From positions 1-64,000 of the forward strand of contig NZ_LSYT01000014.1 in assembly GCF_001602525.1 (NCBI RefSeq): 64,000 nucleotides of DNA. Direction: 5' to 3'. Source of the DNA: Flavobacterium chilense. Lineage in GTDB: Bacteria; Bacteroidota; Bacteroidia; Flavobacteriales; Flavobacteriaceae. The translations under genes were made by a program, and so were the position numbers. The notes beneath the pieces are model-generated. The model searched no databases. It worked only from the letters and a program-made list of their open reading frames with translations, and was not told the origin of the DNA. Below, in pieces: positions 28,867 through 37,973 of this stretch; the first letter of the stretch is position 1; each line of letters begins with the position of its first letter.

Positions 28867-30003
28867 CTAATTGTAATATTCGATTTTTCTTTCTGCAACC
28901 AAAGTCGGTTCTCTATCTGGTGTTCCTTCAAGGAATATGTTGCATTTTATCCAGTTGTTATGGCTGTCGTATTGGTAGGTGTAGTAACTTATCTTTTGAA
29001 TGATATCTTGGTCTGGATAATCAGGAATGTATTCTCTTTTTATAATATCACCCTGTTCATTAAATGTTTTGACGAAATTTCTAGTAGGATTGGCTATTCC
29101 TCCATTTCCTGTCACATAATATTTTACAGTTTCTACATAATCTTTAATGGAATTGTAGCTATAATCTTGTTGCGCAACAACTTTTCCACATCCAAACATA
29201 ATTATCTTGATAATGCGTGATTTTGAGTCATATTCATATTGTAATTGTAAGTCTTTACAATAAGAACACTCAGTACCTAAAAAGTGATATGCTATTTTAT
29301 TCTGAGCATATAAACCAACTGTAATTTTTTGATTTGTAACTTGCCCTTTCTCATTATAGATAAATGTTGTTTGATTTACCAAATCATTATCATTGACTTT
29401 TTTGTTCATGGTTTCTTTACCAGTCCTATATACAAAATACTCTTTCGCATTAATAATTCTTCCTGCATCGTCAATTTCGTATTCAAATTTATCTTCTCTA
29501 TAATGAGGCCAAATCTTACCATCTTCTTCAGATATTTCATCTGCTTTAGGAATGCTAATTTGATTTAATTTGATTAATAAATTATAATCCATCACAGGAT
29601 AATACTTTTTTAAAGTAGATCTTAATTCCTTTTTTTCTACCCAGTCGGCTTCATTATATTCATATTCGTTTTCTGTTTTAGAATCATCTTCTAGATAGTT
29701 TAGACGTGGAAAAACAATACCTGATCTTTTTTGAAGCCTTTGAAATTTATCAAAATAGAAATAAACAGGACCTCTAATTCCATTATTAAAGATAGCATCT
29801 GTTTTTTTATATTCTGGAATATCCTCTTTTGGTTTACTTATTTTGAGATGAACAGATTTTACAGAATCTTTTAAGTTTTGATTACTAATCGCATTGTATT
29901 TTTCATAAAATAAGTTATTGTAATTTAGACTGTTTTGAGCGTTGACAATATTTGATAATAGTAATGAGCTAATAAAAATCAAAAAGCTAATTGTTGTTTT
30001 CAT
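28867..30003 (-). CDS. Secreted YD-repeat-like protein of 378 aa
   Basis: The N-terminus is a Sec signal peptide (basic MK, hydrophobic core ISFLIFISSLLLSNIV, cleavage likely after Ala22 before QNSL), so the product goes to the periplasm or outside. The mature part has repeated units of the type EYEYNEADWVEKKE, KFEYEIDDAGRIINAKEYF, TFIYNEKGQVTNQ, QYEYDSKSRIIKI, YTYQYDSHNNWIKC, like the YD/RHS-type repeats of many uncharacterised Bacteroidota proteins. It lies 79 bp downstream of the 1207-aa gene and is the only member of the giant-protein region with its own signal peptide. It may be a lysogenic-conversion (moron) gene or an older chromosomal gene caught in the region. Confidence 0.65.
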   Translation of the reverse strand: MKTTISFLIFISSLLLSNIVNAQNSLNYNNLFYEKYNAISNQNLKDSVKSVHLKISKPKEDIPEYKKTDAIFNNGIRGPVYFYFDKFQRLQKRSGIVFPRLNYLEDDSKTENEYEYNEADWVEKKELRSTLKKYYPVMDYNLLIKLNQISIPKADEISEEDGKIWPHYREDKFEYEIDDAGRIINAKEYFVYRTGKETMNKKVNDNDLVNQTTFIYNEKGQVTNQKITVGLYAQNKIAYHFLGTECSYCKDLQLQYEYDSKSRIIKIIMFGCGKVVAQQDYSYNSIKDYVETVKYYVTGNGGIANPTRNFVKTFNEQGDIIKREYIPDYPDQDIIQKISYYTYQYDSHNNWIKCNIFLEGTPDREPTLVAERKIEYYN

Positions 30004-30082
30004 AAAAATTTAGTTCTCAGTAAAGGAAGGAAATTTACTGTATTTTTAGATGTGATTGTCATCTTTTTTTATAGAATATTAT

Positions 30083-33000
30083 TTAAAGCACTTGAAATAA
30101 TGTTTTTGCTTTAATTCGTTTATCATCGGTTATGTTTTCAAGTATATTTTCAATTTCTGTAAAGACTGCTTTTAAAGGATCGTTCGATTCTAGAAAAGTT
30201 ATTTTGCCATTTTCATACAAAGTAGGCTTATAATTTATTTCAACAAAACCCTCTACCGAACCGCCAACAACTGCTCCAAATAAACCACCTTTAAATTCTG
30301 CATCTAATCCAAAGTTTAAACTACTATCAAGTTTAGCTTCAAATCCTGTTAAGGACGCTATAAAACTGAAAAGATTTATGATTTCAGTTATTGCATAATC
30401 TTCATCTTTATCGAGTTTGTAATTGTTCATATAAGAATTAGCATTAAAAATTCCCATAAGAAATCTCGCAGCAACAGTAAAATAATTCCCATGAGGATCT
30501 CCTTTGGAACTAATCTCTTTGTCTATAAACAAATTTAAACTATCGAGATTACTTTCTGGAATTTTGTTTTTACTATATATAAGCTCAAATTGTTTTTTTC
30601 CTTCTTCGATTTTCTGCCTTTTCAATTCTTTGAAAATTTCAGCTTTTTTGGTTTCAATATCTTTCTCCAATATTTGACCCAAAGCGTAGTTACCTTCGAA
30701 AGTTACATATTTCTGATATAATTTTTTTAATTGAAATTCAAGTAAATTTTTTAGTAAAGAATCTTCATTAAAATCAATGTTCATTTTTAGATCTAAGTTC
30801 AATTCTGTTTTTGTATGATTAAGAAATTTTTCTACAAATGCAACAATTGTTTTTGCTTCCATTTTTACAATATTAGCCTTTTTCATTGCCTGAATTATTT
30901 TGTCACATATAGAGTTGTCACTTATTGTTACATTGTTTGCTTTTCCATCAAAATCAAAGATTCCAACTTGTTTGTGAAGTTCGAGTCCTTTAAAAAGTTT
31001 AAAAGCCACGACAGAAGTAAAAGCGAAATTAAGTCCTGCTATCCACATATCATGAAATGTAGGCATATGTAGACGATATTTTCCGTCAGTTTTAGGAGAA
31101 TCTGCATCACCTGAATAAGCTCCAATATGTAACGAGACTTCTTTAGATACATTACTACCACTTAAATATTTTAACGTAAAATCGTCTTCATCGTAAGTAA
31201 TGTCACTAAAATTAAAATCATCACTAGTAAGGGAGTCTGGTGAACCTGTTCTTGTAAATTCATATAAAGTTCCTAGCATAATTCCCTTTTTATCAAATTC
31301 TATTTTGTCAAAAAGTTTTCCTATATAAGTGGGTTGAATTTCAGAGCCAGGGATGAGACTTTTAAAGATATTATTTATTAGTGAAAGATCAATTTTTCCA
31401 TCAATATAATATTGATTTTCAATTTTTATTTTCGAAAATACCCGTCCCTTATTTCCTTTTGTATATGGGGCATCATCATATTCTGCTTCATAGCTATAAG
31501 CTGCTCCTGCATTTATGCTTATATCTCCATGAACACCAATTGAGGGGATTTTTTCAAAAATGTTAGACACAGAACCATAGCTTTTAGTCGCATTTTGAAT
31601 CGTAGGATCTTCAACATTAGAATTAGGTATATCTAATCCTTTTTTTAACTTGGTACCGATCAGTGCTCCAACTTCTGCATCAATTCCTAAATTGTATTTT
31701 ACTTCTAGTTTGGTTATATAGTGTTTAGGGTCGAGATTTAAAGATTCCAAGCATGTAAAAATTTTAGATGCTGATTGTAGTACTTGTCCAACAAAAACAT
31801 TCATGACCATTGTTAATAGAGCTGTTTCATTTTGCCTTATAGGAAATTCATACTCTGAACTTTGGGTTAATGTTAATCCGGCTGTAGCTTCAAAACCTGC
31901 AAAAGCACCAAACAGTTTTTTTGAACGACCATGTCCAGAATATTGACCAATACCATAACTAAATCCTTCTGCATGTTCCACACTTAGTTCAAAAACCTGT
32001 TCATCAGTGTATATTAAAGTAAGTTCAGTTGCTTTTGTCATTTTACGAGAAATACTTTTTTCTACATCTGCCTTAGTTTTTACAGGAATTCCCCATGTTA
32101 TCCCTACGCCGACCCCAAATTTCCCACCAAGTCCTCTAGGCCAGTAATCGACCAATGTCTGTATAACAAAATTATATGCAGAGACAAAAAAATCTAAAGT
32201 TTCATGGTATAAAGAAACTGCATCTTCTTTTACTTCTTCTGCTATTTCAGATAGGGCGTCCATGGAATCAGACATAAGATCAACAATATCACCTAAAGCT
32301 TCATTTTTAATATAGTCCATAACGGTTGAAGCTTCATCTTCCGGTTCTTTTTTAACTAGCATTTCATCATGTCTAAAATTTAAAAAATAATACATGGTGT
32401 CTGCAAATTGTCTGGAAGGAATTCTTATGTTTTCTCCTGGAACAGTTGTAAAAGAAGTTGTAATTCCTAGAGGATTAAAAATCATTTTACTATTTGCATT
32501 TAATTCTTCCATTTTTTTTAAAAAACGGTAATAATTTGGTAATGCCGTATTTGGATCCTCTTCTTTATACTCATTATCAAAAATATCCACCATGTCCAAA
32601 TGATCAATTGTATATCTTTCGTAATTGTTAGTTCGAAATCCCCACTCATTTACGGGTTCACTTCCTTTTTTTTCAGAATTGTAATAGTACAATAAATTAT
32701 GATAAAATTGAAAACGAGCATCATCTCCTCTTTTGTCTTCCGGGAACGGGATTCTTTCTTTTAAAGTAAAGATTGGAACATTGTTGTATGGATCCATAAT
32801 AGCATAATCTCCACCTCCGTAATAATTGTCTAATACTATTTTAGATATAGTATCACCTTCTTTTAGTTTGTACAATTTAGCACCGTTATCATCAAATAAT
32901 AAGGGAGCAGTTTTGCTTAATTCGTTTTGAATATTTGTCATTGGAACACTTGCATTAGCAAATTCCAAATTATAATCTAATTTTGCTAAACCAATACTTT

Positions 33001-33706
33001 TTATGGGAGGAATTCCTTCAATTGCTCGTTTTGAATTTTTTGCAATTACTAAGGGATGCTTGTCAATTTCAGTTTGAAATTTTTCATTTGGAACACCATA
33101 TACATGTTTACCATCATTTCCAGAATTGATATAAGAGAAACCAAATTCTGGTTTGGCCTCAATTGTAATTTCATCACCACCTTCTATTATAATTTTATAA
33201 TTGGGATGCGGATTAGATATATCACTGCCAATATAAAAAGATGATCTCGAGTTTACTTTTCCAACATATTTTTTCTTTTCGTAGTCAAAAATGTTATCTC
33301 GGCTCAATGCAGCATCAATTGCTAATAAAGTTTTTGAATCAACAATTCCATTGATATCAATAGATCTATTTGCCGTAAAAATTGTAGTTCCTTGGAAAGT
33401 TTTTATTGCATTTTCTAGATTGATATCAAAAATTCCTGTTGCGATTAATTCATTTGGAATTGTATATTCATCGTATATTGCATCAATGGCTGTTAAGGCC
33501 ATTTTTAAAATTGTAATATGCTGACCAAAAGATTTGTATTTAAGTCCAAGTTTTTGATTAGCGACATCGTTTTTAGCTAATTTTACTAAATATTTACTAG
33601 TCGATAGTGGTTCATTTAACAGGATTCCTCCAATGTTGTCATTAGTGAGATTTTCATCTGTTAATGGTATATTGTTAATTGCGTTTTTGGATATATGTAA
33701 AGACAT
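30083..33706 (-). CDS. Large protein with peptidoglycan-binding and LysM-like segments, 1207 aa
   Basis: Residues about 58-136 resemble a PG_binding_1 domain (FGQHITILKMALTAIDAIYD, then TGIFDINLENAIKTFQG and DINGIVDSKTLLAID). Residues about 276-315 look like a LysM motif (LYKLKEGDTISKIVLDNYYG). From about 500 on the protein is a long beta/Gly-rich region (GGKFGVGVGITWGIPV, FGAFAGFEATAGLTL) with charged helices near 990-1090. No signal peptide is present. The two cell-wall-binding segments point to contact with peptidoglycan during entry or lysis. It lies 19 bp after the 688-aa gene, so they share a transcript. A tail-tip or wall-piercing protein, or a delivered effector, are the main options. 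Confidence 0.65.
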   Translation of the reverse strand: MSLHISKNAINNIPLTDENLTNDNIGGILLNEPLSTSKYLVKLAKNDVANQKLGLKYKSFGQHITILKMALTAIDAIYDEYTIPNELIATGIFDINLENAIKTFQGTTIFTANRSIDINGIVDSKTLLAIDAALSRDNIFDYEKKKYVGKVNSRSSFYIGSDISNPHPNYKIIIEGGDEITIEAKPEFGFSYINSGNDGKHVYGVPNEKFQTEIDKHPLVIAKNSKRAIEGIPPIKSIGLAKLDYNLEFANASVPMTNIQNELSKTAPLLFDDNGAKLYKLKEGDTISKIVLDNYYGGGDYAIMDPYNNVPIFTLKERIPFPEDKRGDDARFQFYHNLLYYYNSEKKGSEPVNEWGFRTNNYERYTIDHLDMVDIFDNEYKEEDPNTALPNYYRFLKKMEELNANSKMIFNPLGITTSFTTVPGENIRIPSRQFADTMYYFLNFRHDEMLVKKEPEDEASTVMDYIKNEALGDIVDLMSDSMDALSEIAEEVKEDAVSLYHETLDFFVSAYNFVIQTLVDYWPRGLGGKFGVGVGITWGIPVKTKADVEKSISRKMTKATELTLIYTDEQVFELSVEHAEGFSYGIGQYSGHGRSKKLFGAFAGFEATAGLTLTQSSEYEFPIRQNETALLTMVMNVFVGQVLQSASKIFTCLESLNLDPKHYITKLEVKYNLGIDAEVGALIGTKLKKGLDIPNSNVEDPTIQNATKSYGSVSNIFEKIPSIGVHGDISINAGAAYSYEAEYDDAPYTKGNKGRVFSKIKIENQYYIDGKIDLSLINNIFKSLIPGSEIQPTYIGKLFDKIEFDKKGIMLGTLYEFTRTGSPDSLTSDDFNFSDITYDEDDFTLKYLSGSNVSKEVSLHIGAYSGDADSPKTDGKYRLHMPTFHDMWIAGLNFAFTSVVAFKLFKGLELHKQVGIFDFDGKANNVTISDNSICDKIIQAMKKANIVKMEAKTIVAFVEKFLNHTKTELNLDLKMNIDFNEDSLLKNLLEFQLKKLYQKYVTFEGNYALGQILEKDIETKKAEIFKELKRQKIEEGKKQFELIYSKNKIPESNLDSLNLFIDKEISSKGDPHGNYFTVAARFLMGIFNANSYMNNYKLDKDEDYAITEIINLFSFIASLTGFEAKLDSSLNFGLDAEFKGGLFGAVVGGSVEGFVEINYKPTLYENGKITFLESNDPLKAVFTEIENILENITDDKRIKAKTLFQVL

Positions 33707-33725
33707 AATTTATAAGGATTGAAGA

Positions 33726-35792
33726 TTAGTTAATGCTTGTTAAGGTAATGGGCAAGTCATCGTAAGTGATTTCTTCCAGTGAATCAGCAATTGTCATAAA
33801 ATTTAGATCAGAATTTTTATTATCAACAAAAGTTGGAATTCCTAATGTTAAGGTATATTCTTCAAGTGTAAAAGTTTGATAAGCTTTAGAAGTATATTTT
33901 TTGCATTTTATAAATAGTGGTTGGTTAGGAAAATCACTATTTACACTTAGTTGATATGCTTTTAAAGAATTGTATTCATTATGAGTTAAAGTAATCGACT
34001 CAAAAGTTTTAAATATTGCATCATTAATACTCGTATCCCCTGTTTTTGAATAAGTAAGAAACTTAACAGTATCAGATGTATTTTCGGTATCAGAAATTGA
34101 AAACTTAGTTAATTCAAAGTTTCCAATTTTTGATGTTTTAACGATCTGATTTAAAAATCCAGTATGTGGATTCGTAGTGTTTTCATAATCATAATCTGCA
34201 GTATTAAATTTTATATTGAATTTACCTTTTCCAATTATAGCAACTGGATTGTCAGCTTTATTACTTACACTTTTAAAGGCGACTTCGTCTTTGTAAGAAA
34301 AAAAGGTGACATGATTTTTATCAATAGCAATTCCTGCAGTTGGTAAATAAGCTTCACCTTTTTTAGAGTCAATTATTAATGGAAAATTTATTGAAGAATA
34401 AGTGTAAATTCTAAAATCTCCATCAATTAAATCATTGAAACCAAAAATATTATTCATCTTTAAAGAGAAAAAATTGTTCCATATAGATGAAATATTCTGC
34501 GTGTTATTTGTATCTCCTTTCGTGGATTTTTTTAAAAGAATATAGTTACTACCTAGTTTATTGTCATTATATTTCCAGTTTTTTAATTTAACAGCCTCTG
34601 ACTCTTTGAGTAGTATTTTATTACTTCCGTCTCCATCTGCAATTATAAAATGTTTCTTTTGGGTAGTATCTATTTCTGTTGAGATTTTGCCTACGTAAGA
34701 GGATAGGAAATTTGCGTTTATCGGACTTCCTATATATATTGGAATTTTGATATGAAACCACTTCTTACTATTGTTATAAATTTGATTAGTAATTTTAAGG
34801 ATTGGCCAATCAGTATAATAATTCATATCAGTATATACAGGATCCTTGACAGCACTGTCTGCTGAGTAAAAACCAACCCTTAGTTCGTCTTTGAACTTAA
34901 AGAAGTGATTGTATGAAAAACCCCAATCATCTCTGATATCAATATAAACCGTATTCTTATTGTAAAACTTCTTTAAGAAGTTTTCACCGCTATCGGCACC
35001 TTTTATTCTTAATCCCTGATTTTTTGTAGCGCCATAAAATGCAGTAATATCAACATAGTTTAATATTTCTTCTTTCTTAAATCGGTTGTTGAATTTTAGC
35101 TTAAGTTTTTCGACGTCAGTTAAGTTCTCATTAATAGTTAGCTTGTCAATTTCTAAAGTATGATTTGAAGCTTTTAATAGTTTTAATGTTGGCTCATAAC
35201 CAATCATATCAAGAACAACTTCAATTCCTGCAAGAGTTGATCCACCAGTAAATTTTCCAATTTGGCATCCAGCTTCAACAATAAGCGGATGGAAGCTGTC
35301 TGTGTCATCAAAAAATATTTTTTCGATAAAAGTAGTATCTGGAAGTTCAGAAAAGTTTAGGCCTAAGCAGTCTGGCTTAGCAATTAAATTGGTGCCATTT
35401 TTTGAATTCAGTTTATCCTGTACCTCTTTTATGACTTTAAGAATATTGCTTGAATCCCATGTTCCATCAGATTCTGGAATGTTTTGAAGGCTATCAACTA
35501 ATGATGATTTTTTAATTCCTCTGTAAATAAACATTTTTACAGGGAAGCCACTCACATAAGTATTTAATGGAAGCAATGCAATGTTTAATAATGAATAATT
35601 GGCATTACTTGGCATTGCAAATACTAAAGATTTCGTAATTGCATAGGCTGGAGCATCCTCAGATACCGAAAAATTATTATCTAAATTGTATTTTTCAACA
35701 CTCCCTACTTCAGGTTGTTGTCCAAAAGCCAATTCTGCTAATTGATCCGTTTCTATTGAACTTTCTTTTGTAAAAAAATATATTTTTGACAT
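33726..35792 (-). CDS. Protein of 688 aa, unknown function
   Basis: No family is recognised. It is soluble, mixed alpha/beta to beta-rich, without signal peptide, membrane helix or clear catalytic motif. The N-terminus (MSKIYFFTKESSIETDQLAE) and a central stretch (YIDIRDDWGFSYNHFFKFKD) show ordinary globular composition. It lies between the spanin-like gene (73 bp upstream) and the 1207-aa gene (19 bp downstream) and is probably transcribed with them. It could be a partner or chaperone of the 1207-aa protein, which is inference from position only. Confidence 0.6.
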   Translation of the reverse strand: MSKIYFFTKESSIETDQLAELAFGQQPEVGSVEKYNLDNNFSVSEDAPAYAITKSLVFAMPSNANYSLLNIALLPLNTYVSGFPVKMFIYRGIKKSSLVDSLQNIPESDGTWDSSNILKVIKEVQDKLNSKNGTNLIAKPDCLGLNFSELPDTTFIEKIFFDDTDSFHPLIVEAGCQIGKFTGGSTLAGIEVVLDMIGYEPTLKLLKASNHTLEIDKLTINENLTDVEKLKLKFNNRFKKEEILNYVDITAFYGATKNQGLRIKGADSGENFLKKFYNKNTVYIDIRDDWGFSYNHFFKFKDELRVGFYSADSAVKDPVYTDMNYYTDWPILKITNQIYNNSKKWFHIKIPIYIGSPINANFLSSYVGKISTEIDTTQKKHFIIADGDGSNKILLKESEAVKLKNWKYNDNKLGSNYILLKKSTKGDTNNTQNISSIWNNFFSLKMNNIFGFNDLIDGDFRIYTYSSINFPLIIDSKKGEAYLPTAGIAIDKNHVTFFSYKDEVAFKSVSNKADNPVAIIGKGKFNIKFNTADYDYENTTNPHTGFLNQIVKTSKIGNFELTKFSISDTENTSDTVKFLTYSKTGDTSINDAIFKTFESITLTHNEYNSLKAYQLSVNSDFPNQPLFIKCKKYTSKAYQTFTLEEYTLTLGIPTFVDNKNSDLNFMTIADSLEEITYDDLPITLTSIN

Positions 35793-35865
35793 GTGTTTAT
35801 TTTTATAATCTAAAATCCATTTGAAAATTTTAGAATGAATTATTTTTAAAATTGTTTACCTGGTT

Positions 35866-36357
35866 CTAGACTAGCCTATAGAATCTTGCAATTGGTTTGA
35901 CTACATAATAAACCAACACCAAAAGAAAAATCCTCCCCAGCCAAATCTGCACCTTTTGCCAAAAAGTCAAATAGTTCACAAATTTTGTGGTGTTGATGGT
36001 TTTTACTTCGATTTCCTTAACCTGTTGAGATTTCCAGCGAGCATAGAGTTCCTGCTCTTTGAGTTCGCAGTCTACGTTGAGTTTGTTGTTCTCAAGACGA
36101 ACCTTTGGGCTTTTTAATGTACGCCCTGGTTCGGCCTGAGTAACATTCTTAACAACTATTTTTCCGTTTTGACATTCAAGAAATGCTCTATAAGAGCTGC
36201 TGTCTTTCTGAATTTTAAAAACAGTATCGTGTACTGTTTCTTTGATAGTAATAGTTTTTGCCTTCTCTTCACTTAGAACCGGTTTCGGGCTGCGGCACGA
36301 GACCAGAACTAAGGCAGAAAAAAACAAAAAAATAATACTGTTTAAATTTCTTCTCAT
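35866..36357 (-). CDS. Unimolecular spanin-like lipoprotein (lysis)
   Basis: A 163-aa protein with the layout of u-spanins. An N-terminal lipoprotein signal ends in the lipobox Leu18-Val-Ser-Cys21, a periplasmic middle part of about 110 residues follows (IKETVHDTVFKIQKDSSSYR, ELKEQELYARWKSQQVKE), and a single C-terminal membrane helix covers about 138-153, followed by a basic tail. This tethers outer and inner membranes in one chain, the arrangement of phage T1 gp11. The gene is first after late-promoter-like element B. A relic of a second copy lies next to the endolysin gene. A structural lipoprotein that is not a spanin is the alternative. Confidence 0.65.
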   Translation of the reverse strand: MRRNLNSIIFLFFSALVLVSCRSPKPVLSEEKAKTITIKETVHDTVFKIQKDSSSYRAFLECQNGKIVVKNVTQAEPGRTLKSPKVRLENNKLNVDCELKEQELYARWKSQQVKEIEVKTINTTKFVNYLTFWQKVQIWLGRIFLLVLVYYVVKPIARFYRLV

Positions 36358-36435
36358 AGGATATATTTGTTTTTAATGATTTTGAAAAAGAGAGGACTAC
36401 TAATTTGTATGTATTGCGGAGATTTTTTTGTGAGA

Positions 36436-36521
36436 GCAAAGATTGACTTAAAATGATTGCTAAAAAAAAAGATGCTAGGAGGTTGTACGGTTGTGTTCAA
36501 AGATTGTACAGAGTTGTAAAG
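36436..36521 (-). promoter_or_regulatory. Putative late promoter element, copy B
   Basis: GCAAAGATT at 36436-36444 and dyad TTGTACA-GAGT-TGTAAAG at 36504-36521, separated by 59 bp, the same spacing as copies A and C. The box lies 79 bp upstream of the spanin-like gene. A 51-bp stretch ending at the dyad aligns without gaps to copy C with 35 identical bases. Confidence 0.65.
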
Positions 36522-36596
36522 TATTTGAATTATACATATAGTATTTAAAAAATTAGTACAATTGATGAGGTGAAAAAATAATATTTAGTTGTACAA

Positions 36597-36839
36597 TTAA
36601 AGTTTGGTTTGTTTACTAATAGCTTCTTCTATTTTTTTTAATTCTATAGTTACAGAAGTGCATAAAATTTCATATAAAGTGGTGCGTGAAATAGGATAAA
36701 CTGGACAAATATATTTTCTCCAGACCACAGTAGTTGGAATATCTTCTGTCTTGTGTTTGTAATAAAGATCTTTAATAAGTTTGTAACGTAATAGTTTATT
36801 TCTTTGTGTACCAAGACTTCTGTTTGTTGATATAGACAT
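36597..36839 (-). CDS. Small basic protein of 80 aa, phage type
   Basis: Unknown function. The N-terminal half is basic and helical (LGTQRNKLLRYKLIKDLYYK), and the second half has a helix-turn-helix-like stretch (YPISRTTLYEILCTSVTIEL), in which SRTTLYEIL would be the recognition helix. It may bind DNA and could be a candidate activator of the nearby late-promoter elements. It stands alone between element B and the small gene cluster at 37.1-37.7 kb. Confidence 0.5.
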   Translation of the reverse strand: MSISTNRSLGTQRNKLLRYKLIKDLYYKHKTEDIPTTVVWRKYICPVYPISRTTLYEILCTSVTIELKKIEEAISKQTKL

Positions 36840-37085
36840 GTGGTTAATTTGTATTTACAGTTAGATTATTGTTTAGTTTTGGACATAGAAATTCCTTAGG
36901 TTTTAAAAAGATTTTTTAAAACAGTTTTAATGATTTTATGATAAAGAGTTTGATTTGATAAGGATTCCTTATCGCGAAATTACTTGTAAAATCTTCTTTT
37001 TTACATTTATTTCAAAAACATAATTTCTCAAAAGAAAACAACAGGTTTAGATAGGAAGGCGGAATATTTTAAGTTTATTTAGATT

Positions 37086-37244
37086 TTAATTGACTTTATT
37101 TTTACGTTCATTTTTGTATTGTTTAAAAGTTGTATTTATTTTAAAATTTAACCATTCCCTAAATATTAGTATGGGTTTTAGATTAGTAATGATAAGTAAA
37201 AAAGCTAATAAAAGTATTGTGCTAAAGTTGTAATTTGGTTCCAT
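37086..37244 (-). CDS. Small single-span membrane protein of 52 aa
   Basis: The ATG at 37244 (MEPNYNFSTILLLAF) is chosen because it lies one base after the stop of the upstream 93-aa gene; a longer frame to 37316 would overlap that gene. Residues 8-22 form one hydrophobic helix and the C-terminal 25 residues are strongly basic (FKQYKNERKNKVN), which puts the tail in the cytoplasm. Small proteins of this kind near phage lysis genes can be holins or antiholins, but nothing specific supports that here. Confidence 0.4.
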   Translation of the reverse strand: MEPNYNFSTILLLAFLLIITNLKPILIFREWLNFKINTTFKQYKNERKNKVN

Positions 37245-37245
37245 A

Positions 37246-37527
37246 TTAAAATTCAGTTTCTGTTTTTTCAAAATCAAATGGATTTTGATGTATTGGTTTA
37301 TAATTATACATTGCAATTAGTTTTTTAGTTTGCTCTATTTTTTCTTCTATTACAACAGAAACCAGCCTTGGTTCTGCTTCAGGATTAGAAAGTATATGTA
37401 ACCATTGAAATCTCTCCTGATTGATACAGATTCTTTCTCCAACTGTAAATGTTTTGATTTGATCAGTACAAAATTGGAGAGATAAGTATAGTAGATTAAT
37501 TCGATCGTTTATTTGAATTTTATTCAT
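37246..37527 (-). CDS. Small protein of 93 aa, unknown
   Basis: Predicted mixed fold with a helical C-terminal half (VIEEKIEQTKKLIAMYNYKP); no known motif. It overlaps the 45-aa gene upstream by 8 bp and is followed after one base by the 52-aa membrane protein gene, so the three form a tightly packed minus-strand operon next to the repressor. Likely an early-region phage gene. Confidence 0.5.
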   Translation of the reverse strand: MNKIQINDRINLLYLSLQFCTDQIKTFTVGERICINQERFQWLHILSNPEAEPRLVSVVIEEKIEQTKKLIAMYNYKPIHQNPFDFEKTETEF

Positions 37528-37657
37528 GGTTTACTTCTAATAAAGTTCTTAATTTCTTTAAATCTGATTCTATTAAATTGCGTTCAGAATTATTTGGATT
37601 TTCTATTAGCCAGGTTTCTAATTCTTGAATTTTGATTTTAATTTGAGAGTTTGTCAT
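37520..37657 (-). CDS. Small helical protein of 45 aa
   Basis: ATG at 37657, TAA at 37520-37522. The product (MTNSQIKIKIQELETWLIEN, then SERNLIESDLKKLRTLLEVN) is strongly helical with hydrophobic heptads, resembling small phage proteins that sit before structural or regulatory genes. It overlaps the next gene by 8 bp, which supports it being real despite its size. Function unknown. Confidence 0.5.
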   Translation of the reverse strand: MTNSQIKIKIQELETWLIENPNNSERNLIESDLKKLRTLLEVNHE

Positions 37658-37904
37658 TTTTTTGCTGCAAGTTTAAGTATGATTCAATTTATTCGTTTTT
37701 TGTTTTTAGCTATAGACTTTCACGATACAATTATGATTTAAGTTAAGCTTCTGATTTATTTGATAGATTTTTTGTAGCACTTTCTTTGTTTTTTTATTCG
37801 TTTATCAGAGATATGCAGTTATCTTTAAACATAGTTTTAGGTTGTTATTTAGTATTATGGGCAATTAATTTTTAGTAACTTTGTTTTAAATTCGAAAACA
37901 AATA

Positions 37905-37950
37905 TCGAAATTTATTTCGAATATAAAAATAAAAAACGAAACTTTTTTCG
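37905..37950. promoter_or_regulatory. Two repressor-operator-like palindromes
   Basis: TCGAAA-TTTA-TTTCGA (37905-37920) is a perfect 6-bp inverted repeat with a 4-bp spacer, and CGAAA-CTTT-TTTCG (37937-37950) is a second one with the same 4-bp spacer. A further partial site (TTCGAAAA, from 37891) lies upstream. A TAACTTTG box at 37876-37883 fits the Bacteroidota -7 consensus. The sites end 24 bp before the repressor start, as expected for autoregulation of a CI-type regulator. Confidence 0.6.
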
Positions 37951-37973
37951 ATATTATTTATAATGTGTTATAT

